Source: Dama dama (Eukaryota; Chordata; Mammalia; Artiodactyla; Cervidae). Taken from it: a stretch of 64,000 nt of DNA. The position numbers were made by a program, and so were the translations under genes. The stretch covers positions 50,233,001 to 50,297,000 of the forward strand of contig NC_083701.1 of NCBI RefSeq assembly GCF_033118175.1, written 5' to 3'. Positions 1 through 10,095 of the stretch are shown one piece after another (positions within the stretch are counted from its first letter, which is position 1; the number at the start of each line of letters is the position of its first letter). A model generated the notes under the pieces. The model saw only the letters and a list, made by a program, of their open reading frames with translations, was not told where the DNA came from and searched no databases.

Positions 1-9
1 GGTAAGGAG

Positions 10-219
10 GGCTTCCTTGGTGGTTCAGATGATAAAGAATCCACTTGCAATGTGGGAGACAAGGGTTTGATCCCTGGGTTGGGAAGATGCCCTGGAGGAG
101 GGCATGGGAATGCACTCCAGTATTCTTGCCTGGAGAATCCCCATAGACAGAAGAGTCTGGCAGGCTACAATCCATGGGGTCGCAAAGAATCCGACATGAC
201 TGAGTGACTAAACACAGCA
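10..219 (+). mobile_element. Bov-tA SINE
   Basis: Near full-length tRNA-Glu-derived ruminant SINE. It begins with the gcttccttggtggttcag head, keeps a B-box-like ggtttgatccc (about 64-74) and the typical ctggagaatcc and gacatgactgagtgacta parts. It is in sense orientation to the host gene, about 85-90% like the usual copy by eye. Confidence 0.93.
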
Positions 220-608
220 CATAATGTAACATGAAATTATATTTAACTGAAATTTAATATGATGTAGAACTGCTCCCATAAGGGCAGCGTAAGAGAAAAT
301 CTATTTTAATTACTGGTTTGTAAGTAGAATTTTTAATTGTTTTCAACTTTAAGGTAAGAATAGTTAATTCAGCATACATTATTAACTTTAGGTCAACAAT
401 TTTAATCCAAAAAAAAATAAGAATTAAAAAAAATTATCATAAGCAATATTTTTTTCAAGTAACATCATGTGAGTTTTAAATTGCTCAATAAAAAGAGGAA
501 AACAACATACTATCAGATATGCAATCTACATTGAATTTCCAGTTTATTTCAAAAGTCACATACTATGATATGTAACCATTTTGTTTAAAACAGTGGTTAT
601 AATATGAC
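220..608. other. AT-rich intron, nothing recognised
   Basis: Unique-looking AT-rich sequence with short A runs. No gene or repeat was recognised. Confidence 0.5.
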
Positions 609-623
609 AAAACTCTATTGTGT

Positions 624-674
624 TGTGAAGTAATTAGCCTCCAACTAATAAAAATAAATGAAAAAAAAAAAAAC
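624..674 (+). mobile_element. Very short L1 3'-end insertion
   Basis: About 38 bp of the ruminant L1 3' end (gtaattagcctccaactaat and following), then a 12-A tail. It is flanked by 15-bp direct repeats at 609-623 and 675-689 that differ at one base, both ending ctctattgtgt. The duplication and tail show an extremely 5'-truncated retrotransposition event, not a random match. Confidence 0.8.
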
Positions 675-689
675 AAACCTCTATTGTGT

Positions 690-1500
690 AGAAATAACAG
701 TTCTTGGGTGCCTAGTAGGTGCCTTTCACTAATAGGTTATTTGGCCACATGTAAAATACAGTTTAAGTCTTGTCAATAGTTTACAAGCACCTGTTTTCAA
801 ACTATATATTAATATCTTTATAAGAGTATAGATTTATAAATCAAAAACATTTTTTTTGGTAATCTTCATAAGCTGTATCATCATGAGAAAATTCATTTAT
901 GGATGGTTACTTAGATCTTTGTGGATACTGATTTATATTTATCAAGTATCAGGGCTTATTACACATATTATCTCAATGCTTAAGCATATAAGCTTAGGTT
1001 CATAAAATTTAAAATATGGTCTATATTTTCAAAGGAAAAATAGAGAGATAAGATAATAGTAAAAAATTATTGGTCAATTCTAAGAGAATTTATACAGAAT
1101 GAGCATGTTAGGATGAGTTATAGGTGTCTTTTAAAATTATAATATGTTATTTGTAGGAGAGATCAAACCTGTTCTGCCATAGGTTGTAGAACAGTGTAGA
1201 AAACCACAGGAAGATACAAAATATAGAGAAAACTATTCTAACACTGAGTTTTGTTCAAATATAGATTGTATGCTTCGGAAAGCAGCAAATTCCTAAGTCA
1301 CTGATAAGATATTCAAGCATAGCTTGGTGGACAAATTGGGTATTTAAAAAGTATTTAAGCATCAAAGTATTGAAATGACATGACCACCGCTACCCCTTCT
1401 AATCCAAGTGTCTATCCAGAGATCTCGTACATTGATAGATTTATCATCATCTTCTATTTTCTCTTGAGGCTTGATTTGACCTGGACTTATCTTTATGGTT
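690..1500. other. AT-rich intron, nothing recognised
   Basis: No repeat family or coding exon was recognised. Stop codons are frequent in all frames. Confidence 0.5.
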
Positions 1501-1503
1501 ATC

Positions 1504-1719
1504 TCATTGTAGACAGAGATAAATTAAAGCAAGCATAGCAGTGGCCAACACTACCATCAAGATAGTTGGATTGGCACTCTCCTTATCCCAGTTAATGGAA
1601 CTCAGCCATATAAACATTTTTCGCCAGGACCATTGCCACATATATGCCTTAAGTTCCAGAACCTCTTCATTTGAGAACCTAACTTTTAGGTAGTTAATGT
1701 CCAACATTAACTTTAACAT
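1504..1719 (-). other. 71-codon open frame with a membrane-like segment, status unclear
   Basis: Minus-strand open frame whose last 25 residues are strongly hydrophobic (SANPTILMVVLATAMLALIY), preceded by a W-rich amphipathic part. Just past its stop the same frame reads a short charged stretch. It could be a decayed processed-gene fragment or chance. No upstream exon, promoter or poly(A) tail is clear, and I do not recognise a protein family. Confidence 0.2.
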
Positions 1720-1764
1720 TAATGTCCAACAGGTCCTTTATTCAAGACTTTCATTTGTCCGTTC

Positions 1765-1997
1765 CTTTGTTCCTTCCATCCCTTCCCTTCCTTTTCCCTC
1801 TCCCCTCCCATCCCCTCCCCTTCATTTCTCTCCCTTCCACTCTCCTCCTTTCTTCCTTTCCTTTCTTTTTGTCTTTCCTTTTCCTTTTCTTTCTTTTAGT
1901 GCTATTTCTTTTCTTCTTCCCTTCCTTCTTCCTTCCTTCTATACATTCATCCTTACTTCTCTTCCTTACTGCTTTCTTTGTTTCTTTCTTCAACAAA
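1765..1997 (+). repeat. Polypyrimidine (CT-rich) tract
   Basis: About 230 bp of almost pure C and T on the plus strand (CCTT, CCCT and TTCC units), purine-rich on the minus strand. It produces spurious open frames on both strands (Ser/Pro/Phe/Leu-rich on plus, Lys/Arg/Glu-rich on minus). Such mirror-like tracts can form triplex DNA. Confidence 0.9.
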
Positions 1998-2199
1998 AAT
2001 CCATGTCATATTTTCTTCTAGTCCTTTGTTTATACAACATTGAACAAAATCTGGTTTGTTGAGTTTATATTTAAATGAGGAGAAAAAGACAAGGAAATAA
2101 GCAAATAACTACCTAATGGCAGAGAAAACAACTAGATAGAAAGAGCTTGGGTTTTGCTTGCAAAAAAGAAAGCCTAATATGCCTGGAGTTAAGTGGCAA

Positions 2200-2330
2200 A
2201 AAAAAAAGGAAAGTGGAGATCAGTTGAGAAACTGGCAGGAATTAGACTATATAGGCTTTGAGGCTTAGGAAAAGAGATTTATTTTAATCTAAATGAGACA
2301 GGAAGCAATTGGTAGACTTTATATTATCTA
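2200..2330 (-). mobile_element. L2-like LINE fragment
   Basis: The order of weak matches (ggctttgaggcttaggaaaagagattt, then gacaggaagcaattggtagac, here split) follows the reverse complement of the L2 3' region. Heavily diverged; identified by eye only. Confidence 0.4.
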
Positions 2331-2360
2331 ATATAACTTTTTATAAGACATCATTTTAGC

Positions 2361-2506
2361 AGGAAGATCCCTGGGTGTGGGCATAGCAATTCACCCCAGT
2401 TTTCTTACCTAGAGAATCCCTATGGATAGAGGAGCCTGGTGGGCTACAGTCCATGGGGTCACAAAGATTTGGACATGACTGAGTGACTAAGCATGCACAC
2501 ACATAA
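2361..2506 (+). mobile_element. Bov-tA SINE, 5'-truncated
   Basis: Begins inside the element at aggaagatccctggg, then the cctagagaatcc and gagtgactaagcatgc parts. The tRNA-like head is missing. Confidence 0.85.
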
Positions 2507-2599
2507 GAAATTTTAAGTAAGCAGGAGCAGGCAGACAAATTAGTATGGTATACAGATGTGCAATTAAAAATTGATACAAAGTTTGGAGTCTAAGTCTTA

Positions 2600-2751
2600 G
2601 ACTATGGTTCTCAAACTTCAGTGTGAGCACAAATCACCTTGCAGTCTTACTTAAATGCAGATTGTGACTTCATGGGATCTTGATGGGATCAGAGATTATG
2701 CATTTCTAACAAGATTGCAGATTCTGCTGATATACTGATTAGCAAAATTTT
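2600..2751 (+). mobile_element. MER20 (hAT-Charlie) DNA transposon fossil
   Basis: Starts ggttctcaaacttcagtgtg and contains aaatgcagatt and gcatttctaacaag in MER20 order. Its 3' end lies at the target site of the next L1 insertion, so the MER20 predates the L1. Confidence 0.75.
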
Positions 2752-2764
2752 ACATAAGGACTTT
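2752..2764. repeat. Target-site duplication, left copy
   Basis: ACATAAGGACTTT, repeated exactly at 5792-5804. It brackets the L1 between them. On the element-sense strand the site reads AATT/AAAGTCC, a good L1 endonuclease target. Confidence 0.92.
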
Positions 2765-3103
2765 TTTTTTTTTTCTTTTTTTTTTTTATTATTATTATTT
2801 TTTTCCAGTGGGTTTTGTCATACATTGATATGAATCAGCCATGGATTTACATGTATTCCCAATCCCGATCCCCCCTCCCACCTCCCTCTCCACCCGATTC
2901 CTCTGGGTCTTCCCAGTGCACCAGGCCGGAGCACTTGTCTCGTGCATCCCACCTGGGCTGGTGATCTGTTTCACCATAGATAGTATACATGCTGTTCTTT
3001 TGAAATATCCCACCCTCACATTCTCCCACAGAGTTCAAAAGTCTGTTCTGTATTTCTGTGTCTCTTTTTCTGTTCTGCATATAGGATTATCGTTATCACC
3101 TTT

Positions 3104-5329
3104 CTAAATTCCATATACATGTGTCAGTATGCTGTAATGTTCTTTATCTTTCTGGCTTACTTCACTCTGTATAAGGGGCTCCAGCTTCATCCATCTCATT
3201 AGGACTGGTTCAAATGAATTCTTTTTAACGGCTGAGTAATATTCCATGGTGTATATGTACCACAGCTTCCTTATCCATTCATCTGCTGATGGGCATCTAG
3301 GTTGCTTCCATGTCCTGGCTATTATAAACAGTGCTGCGATGAACATTGGGGTGCACGTGTCTCTTTCAGATCTGGTTTCCTCAGTGTGTATGCCCAGAAG
3401 TGGGATTGCTGGGTCATATGGCAGTTCTATTTCCAGTTTTTTAAGAAATCTCCACACTGTTTTCCATAGCGGCTGTACTAGTTTGCATTCCCACCAACAG
3501 TGTAAGAGGGTTCCCTTTTCTCCACACCCTCTCCAGCATTTATTGCTTGTAGACTTTTGGATAGCAGCCATCCTGACTGGTGTGTAATGGTACCTCATTG
3601 TGGTTTTGATTTGCATTTCTCTAATAATGAGTGATGTTGAGCATCTTTTCATGTGTTTGTTAGCCATCTGTATGTCTTCTTTGGAGAAATGTCTGTTTAG
3701 TTCTTTGGCCCATTTTTTGATTGGGTCATTTATTTTTCTGGAATTGAGCTGCAGGAGTTGCTTGTATATTTTTGAGATTAATCCTTTGTCTGTTTCTTCA
3801 TTTGCTATTATTTTCTCCCAATCTGAGGGCTGTATTTTCACCTTACTTATAGTTTCCTTTGTAGTGCAAAAGCTTTTAAATTTCATTAGGTCCCATTTGT
3901 TTAGTTTTGCTTTTATTTCCAATATTCTGGGAGGTGGGTCATAGAGGATCTTGCTGTGATTTATGTCGGAGAGTGTTTTGCCTATGTTCTCCTCTAGGAG
4001 TTTTATAGTTTCTGGTCTTACATTTAGATCTTTAATCCATTTTGAGTTTATTTTTGTGTATGGTGTTAGAAAGTGTTCTAGTTTCATTCTTTTACAAGTG
4101 GTTGACCAGTTTTCCCAGCACCACTTGTTAAAGAGGTTGTCTTTTTTCCATTGTATATCCTTGCCTCCTTTGTCAAAGATAAGGTGTCCATAGGTTCGTG
4201 GATTTATCTCTGGGCTTTCTATTCTGTTCCATTGATCTATATTTCTGTCTTTGTGCCAGTACCATACTGTCTTGATGACTGTGGCTTTGTAGTAGAGTCT
4301 GAAGTCAGGCAGGTTGATTCCTCCAGTTCCATTCTTCTTTCTCAGGATTACTTTGGCTATTCGAGGTTTTTTGTATTTCCATACAAATTGTGAAATTCTT
4401 TGGTCTAGTTCTGTGAAAAATACCGTTGGTAGCTTGATAGGGATTGCATTGAATCTATAGACTGCTTTGGGTAGAATAGCCATTTTGACAATATTAATTC
4501 TTCCAATCCATGAACACGGTATGTTTCTCCATCTGTTTGTGTCCTCTTTGATTTCTTTCATCAGTGTTTTATAGTTTTCTATGTATAGGTCCTTTGTTTC
4601 TTTAGGTAGATATACTCCTAAGTATTTTATTCTTTTTGTTGCAATGGTGAATGGTATTGTTTCCTTAATTTCTCTGTCTGTTTTTTCATTGTTAGTATAT
4701 AGGAATGCAAGGGATTTCTGTGTGTTAATTTTACATCCTGCAAATTTACTATATTCATTGATTAGCTCTAGTAATTTTCTGGTAGAGTCTTTAGGGTTTT
4801 CTATGTAGAGGATCATGTCATCTGCAAACAGTGAGAGTTTTACTTCTTCTTTTCCTATCTGGATTCCTTTTACTTCTTTTTCTGCTCTGATTGCTGTGGC
4901 CAGAACTTCCAACACTATGTTGAATAGTAGTGGTGAGAGTGGGCACCCTTGTCTTGTTCCTGATTTCAGGGGAAATGCCTTCAATTTTTCACCATTGAGG
5001 GTGATGCTTGCTGTGGGTTTGTCATATATAGCTTTTATTATGTTGAGGTATGTTCCTTCTATTCCTGCTTTTTGGAGAGTTTTAATCATAAATGAGTGTT
5101 GAATTTTGTCAAAGGCTTTCTCTGCATCTATTGAGATAATCATATGGTTTTTATCTTTCAATTTGTTAATGTGGTGTATTACATTGATTGATTTGCGGAT
5201 ATTAAAGAATCCTTGCATCCCTGGGATAAAGCCCACTTGGTCATGGTGTATGATTTTTTTAATATGTTGTTGGATTCTGTTTGCTAGAATTTTGTACACT
5301 GTAAAAGCAGTGCTAAGGGGAAGGTTCAT
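3104..5329 (-). pseudogene. L1 ORF2 C-terminal part (reverse transcriptase and C-terminal region)
   Basis: An unbroken 741-codon frame. Residues from about 13 on are ORF2; the first dozen read through the inversion junction. It holds the reverse transcriptase blocks: the catalytic Asp in SIDAEKAFD (residue 68), GTRQG (124-128) and the FADD motif (168-171, about 4817-4828). The Cys-rich GCGEKGTLLHCWWEC segment and the normal C-terminal end follow. The endonuclease domain, ORF1 and 5' UTR promoter are absent, so it is a dead copy despite the open frame. No host role is implied. Confidence 0.93.
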
Positions 5330-5791
5330 AGCATTACAGGCTTACATCAAGAAACAGGAAAAAAAAACCAATTAAATAACCTAACTCTACACCTAAAGCA
5401 ATTAGAGAAGGAAGAAATGAAGAACCCCAGAGTTAGCAGAAGGAAAAAAATCTTAAAAATCAGGGCAGAAATAAATGCAAAAGAAACTAAAGAGACCATA
5501 GCAAAAATCAACAAAGCTAAAAGCTGGTTTTTTGAAAAAATAAACAAAATTGACAAACCATTAGCAAGACTCATTAACAAACAAAGAGAGAAAAACCAAA
5601 TTAACAAAATTAGAAATGAAAATGGAGAGATCACAACAGACAACACTGAAATACAAAGGATCATAAGAGACTACTACCAGCAGCTCTATGCCAATAAAAT
5701 GGACAACTTGGATGAAATGGACAAATTCTTAGAAAAGTATAACTTTCCAAAACTGAACCAGGAAGAAATAGAAGATCTTAACAGACCCATC
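5296..5791 (+). pseudogene. Inverted L1 ORF2 middle segment
   Basis: Plus-strand L1 ORF2 sequence lying between the endonuclease and reverse transcriptase domains. It starts around TVKAVLRGRFIALQAYIKK and runs through KAKSWFFEKINKIDKPLARL to LNRPIT, where the target-site duplication begins. It is open from 5417 to 5797, the stop being supplied by flanking DNA; a frame change lies upstream near 5370. It is the 5' arm of the twin-primed L1. Confidence 0.92.
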
Positions 5792-5804
5792 ACATAAGGA
5801 CTTT
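5792..5804. repeat. Target-site duplication, right copy
   Basis: Exact repeat of 2752-2764, marking the 5' boundary of the L1 insertion. Confidence 0.92.
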
Positions 5805-8800
5805 AATTATGGAGAGAGATCAGTACATACCCAGCAGTACATGATAACTGGCTACTCTCCATGAAATCTTGTTCTCCACTGGAATATTTACAACGTTAGT
5901 AAACCGTCTCAGATAATACGGTAAAAGTTATTTTTATAAAAATGACTATACTGGTGGGAGATTAACTAGTGGAAGGGATATTTTAAGGCAGATGGATTTT
6001 CCAGATCAACCTTAATGACAATAATTAATTCTATCAACCCTTAGGAATGACTGGACAGATTACATTACTTACGATTTTACTGGAAAAAAATTGATGAATA
6101 ATTGATGAAAGCATTCCCAAGTCTAATTTTAACTCATTTATTGCTTTTTTTACCCCAAATCTATATCTTTAAATTATTTTTAAATGTATTATCAAATAAC
6201 AGAAAAAAACAAGGTTTTACTTTTACTTAACATGTTTCAAATCTTTGAAAGTATGATAGATGGAAGCAAAAGATAGTGAAAATCAGGATACAGAAATTGA
6301 TTGCCAAATCAAAAATTTTCACGATTAAATAAATATGCATCATCTTCTATTTTATATAAATGATGAAACTGCACTTGCCTGCTCGAATTCCCATGTCCTT
6401 CTTTATGAGATTAATTGATGTATTAATGTTCATGTATGTTTATCATAAATAATAATAAGATACAACATTTATGACATTTAAAGAATTGGTTATGTATGAT
6501 TTTTAAGGTACTTTCATTTATTAAATTAACTATTACTCTTTTATGTAAGAACTTTGACACTGTTAAAGTAAATATATATTTAACAGATAGGGAACTGATA
6601 ACATTTAGGTGGGTGTACTATATATAAATGTTGACCGTTGCGTTCTTTATCAATATCTTACCCTTTTTTGTTGTTTTTTGCATTGTTCTCTTGACTTTTT
6701 TCCTAGTCATATTATTTTGTTGAAAATTGTGTTAATGTTGATACTTGTAGCAATTAAAATCCATGTCCCAAAATGTACCAATTTATGTTTTAAATACATA
6801 ATTATTTATTGAATATCATCTTCATATTTTATTTCCATATTTCATCACATTTGTGAAATTATGAAAACTGTCATTCATAACAGTAAATGTATTTTTATAT
6901 TTTGCTGAATAAGTTGTTTTTAGGGAGAAAGAAGAGAAAAAATAAAATGTTAGAATTTGCTTAGTAACAGATTTTACATTCTTAAAAGGTACTAGATACA
7001 TTCTTAAAAGGTACTAGATAGAAATACTCCAAAGTTACTGAGGACCTTTATGACAATATTAAGCACTGATAATTTGTTTTTTTCACACATGAAGTATCTG
7101 CAAGTAATCATTTTAACAGTTTTATTCAACGCTACCCCTCAAGCCATGCTTTTGAGTTACTCCTATGCAGAGATTTTAGGTACTTCTGATAATCCCAATG
7201 TTTACTTTTAAGTAAGTCTTAGGAAGCATATATCGTTTTACAGTAATTGCAACTGTCATCTTGTAAAAAGGATCTTGTTTCATAAGTGGTATTCTTTTTT
7301 TTTTTTTTTAGATTTTCAACTCCATTTTTATGCTCACCAGTGATTATTAATCAGAGATTTTGATACCTTATTGTTTATATTAACATATTATCTCATTTTT
7401 TTTATAGAATGAGCAAACAAGGGAAATAATACTAATATGTAGAGCATAAAAGAAAGAGAGTCTTAACTTTAAAGAACAAAGATAGCAATGGTTTTATGTA
7501 TAACTGGCTTCTGGGGAACCAGTTATGGTTATGGTTATCAGAGCTAATTATTTTGCCTGTGAATGAGATGATCACAATGAGTGTGGGGTTGTGGTTTTTA
7601 AATCTTTTTCCTTGTTAAAGTATTTTGAAGGGGATAGACATTCTATTTGTGCTCAAAGCTGGTGCCAAAGTGGACTCTGCCTTTTGGAGTATGAAAGTAT
7701 GGTCCTGTGTTAGACACTTTTATCTTGTTCAGAGTTATTTTGGGGCATTTTCACCCACTTTTGCAGCAAGCTGCTTCCCTCCATATAATTTTCTACAGCA
7801 TATGGCTACCCTGCTGTTCACAGAGTGAAATCACACAATTAAGCTTCACAATTTTAGGAAGAGAAGAACCTTTATATATGGCAGAACAGCATGGTGTTAG
7901 GTTTGGGGCACATTGCATAGTATATTTTTTTCCTCCTATCTAATCATTTGTATTCTAAACCATGGACTGTTGCTTTTTAGTGTTGATGCTTGATTTTTCT
8001 TTTTTTTTTTTTTATCTTCAAATGGCATTTCTTCATTATACCAAATGGGATTAAAGTGTGAGAGATTTCTAGATTGATTTTGTCCAGAGAAATTAGAAAA
8101 TTTTCGTTTAGTTGGCTTACATTCAGGAAGTGAGGGGGGTAGAAAGCAGTGAACAGTGGCAGTCATCAACTCTCCTGAACTTTTCCATTTGAAAAGAATG
8201 AGCCAAAGTTGATTTTACTAAAAAAGCAGAACAAAACAAAACTGTATGGTAATTTGAGTTTCATCTAGCAGTTGACTTTTGCTACACCTTTTTTATTCAT
8301 CTGTTTATACTTTTAAAATAAGACATCGAGAGGCTTCACACCATGGGGTTATGCTTCACACTATCAGTTAATAGTTAATATTATTCAGTATTAAATTCAG
8401 TTAATGAAAGTGGCTCTGCTTCATACTAAAGTAAACCATCCTTAAAATCAGATATTGTTGACTACTTAAATTTTTCTAATATTAGCTGTGCATAAAAAAA
8501 ATTAATGTGGGTAGAGTATACTAATCCAGTCCATTTGTGATTTCCCAGGATATATTTCAGTTGTTATTTCTGATTGGATATATGAAATGCTGTTATTCAT
8601 AGTCAGGTGGTGGTGTTGATGCTAGGACTGAAGTTTTAAAGTCAAATGAATGAATGTATTCTACTAGTATATGTATTGGGCAATCTACTTAGCCTTTCTT
8701 CATTTTTACATCTAGAAAGGAGGGAAATAATCCCATTTTGAGTGGCTGTTTTGTGGTTTAAATGAGACAGTGGACTGAGTACCTATGCTTTAGACACACA

Positions 8801-8972
8801 ACCATTGACTGATACTGCCCACTTCTGGAGCCTTTACAAGAAGAAATACACTTTAGTTACATTAAAAGTTTTATCAGATAAAGGTATGTGAACAAAGTAA
8901 GAAAACAATTAGCACAGAGTTTTAAATTTCTTACATAGCTGATTTCCTTAGAAATAAAATATGTAGTCTAAT
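5805..8972. other. AT-rich intron without recognised genes
   Basis: No repeat family recognised apart from T runs near 7297-7309 and 7999-8014 and a short tandem duplication at 6977-7020. Short open frames (for example 7625-7828) have no recognisable domain. Confidence 0.5.
6977..7020 (+). repeat. Perfect 22-bp tandem duplication
   Basis: Two adjacent identical copies of acattcttaaaaggtactagat. Probably replication slippage. Confidence 0.9.
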
Positions 8973-9182
8973 TGGCTTCCTTAGTGGCTTAGCGGTAAAG
9001 AATCTACCTGCAGTGTAGGAGATGTGGGTTTGATCTTGAGTGAGGAAGAGCCCCTAGAAGGAAATGGCAACCCACTCCAGTGTTCTTGCCTGGAGAATTC
9101 CATGGACAGAGAAGCCTGGCAGGCTACAGTCCTTGGGATCACAGAGTTGGACATGACTGAAACAACAGAGTGAGCATGAGCA
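8973..9182 (+). mobile_element. Bov-tA SINE
   Basis: Full-length copy from ttggcttccttagtggctt to the tail gagtgagcatgagc. A (TA)n run lies 30 bp downstream. Confidence 0.93.
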
Positions 9183-9208
9183 ATGTTGATAGAGAATTAT
9201 GGAAACTG

Positions 9209-9211
<3 letters not shown>

Positions 9212-9248
<37 letters not shown>
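9212..9248. repeat. (TA)n microsatellite
   Basis: About 18 uninterrupted AT units. Confidence 0.95.
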
Positions 9249-9249
<1 letters not shown>

Positions 9250-9934
9250 CTGTATTTAGCTCTGTTCATATGGATCTCATGTATAAGTTATTACTAAAAT
9301 AATGTGTAGTATCCAGTTCACCTCAGGTTTCTGTTAGTCCCACATTTATTTTTCTTGCCAGGAAGGGCATAAGATGTGTGCTCTAAATTTCGAAACAAGT
9401 AAGGAAATAAGTAAGCAACCAGTGGTAGAATGATGAGCAATAACCATTCCTATTTCTACTTAGATATTATGTATTTAAGAGTCATTATAAACAAATTGAG
9501 AGATGATGTTTAATATAGTATCTGAAAAAAATCAAATCTCTAATGATTCCTTGTGTCAGTGGCATATCTATAGAGTCTGTAGGGAAACTATTGAATATGG
9601 CTAATTCAAGGAAGGTTTATTTACAAAGGGATTACTTGTAAATAAGCATATGTAAAGAACCACAAGGGATCATGCAGCTAGGGTAGTAGCAACTAGGCTG
9701 TCACTATTCCCTACTCATTGGGATGAAGGAAGGGAGAGATGTTGGACAGATATCATATATATATATATATATATCTCAGTATGGCATAAAAAAGACTAGT
9801 AACTTTCAGTTAAGGGCCCATCTCCAGTTAGCATAGTCAGAGAGACCTTTCAGAACAATCCTGATTCTACTTTCCTTCTTCCCTCCATCTTCCTGCTGTT
9901 CTCTGGAGGATCAGGGAGTCTGTTGATAGAGCCT
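9249..9934. other. Intron without recognised genes; (TA)n at 9755-9774
   Basis: Apart from a ten-unit AT run at about 9755-9774, no repeat or exon was recognised. Confidence 0.5.
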
Positions 9935-10095
9935 GGAGCATCTCAAATTTGAATGTTCATAAGAATTACATAGTGGTCTTGTTAAAGGCCAGTTTTAGTT
10001 CATTAAGTCAGGAGGGCTTGATAACCTGTTTTTCTAACAAGTTCCTGGTTGATGTTGGTGCTGCTAGTGTAATGCCACAGTTTGTGTAGCAGGAC
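9935..10095 (+). mobile_element. MER20 (hAT-Charlie) fossil
   Basis: Ordered matches to MER20: catctcaaatttgaatgttc, gtggtcttgttaaa, tttctaacaagttcctgg and ggtgctgctagtg. Diverged, without clear target-site duplication. Confidence 0.7.

Larger units (their letters stand above)
2765..5791 (-). mobile_element. Ruminant L1 (L1-BT type), 5'-inverted by twin priming
   Basis: A 3.0 kb 5'-truncated L1 inserted antisense to the host gene. From the left it has an A tail (T on plus strand, with AAT units, 2765-2802), the 3' UTR, and ORF2 reading leftward from about 5295. The last 0.5 kb (about 5296-5791) is ORF2 sequence in the opposite direction. The inverted part carries upstream ORF2 sequence, and roughly 110-120 codons between the two parts are absent. 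An inverted 5' segment plus a gap at the junction, enclosed by one 13-bp target-site duplication, is the signature of twin priming. The junction near 5293-5297 has one or two bases of overlap. The open ORF2 and perfect duplication suggest a fairly young insertion. Confidence 0.95.

Noticed and set aside
1697..2062. 121-codon Ser/Pro/Phe/Leu-rich open frame and its Lys/Arg-rich opposite-strand partner
   Set aside because: Both are direct products of the polypyrimidine tract.
3104..5329. Possible host gene encoding a reverse transcriptase
   Set aside because: It is a truncated L1 ORF2 with A tail and target-site duplication, not a host gene.
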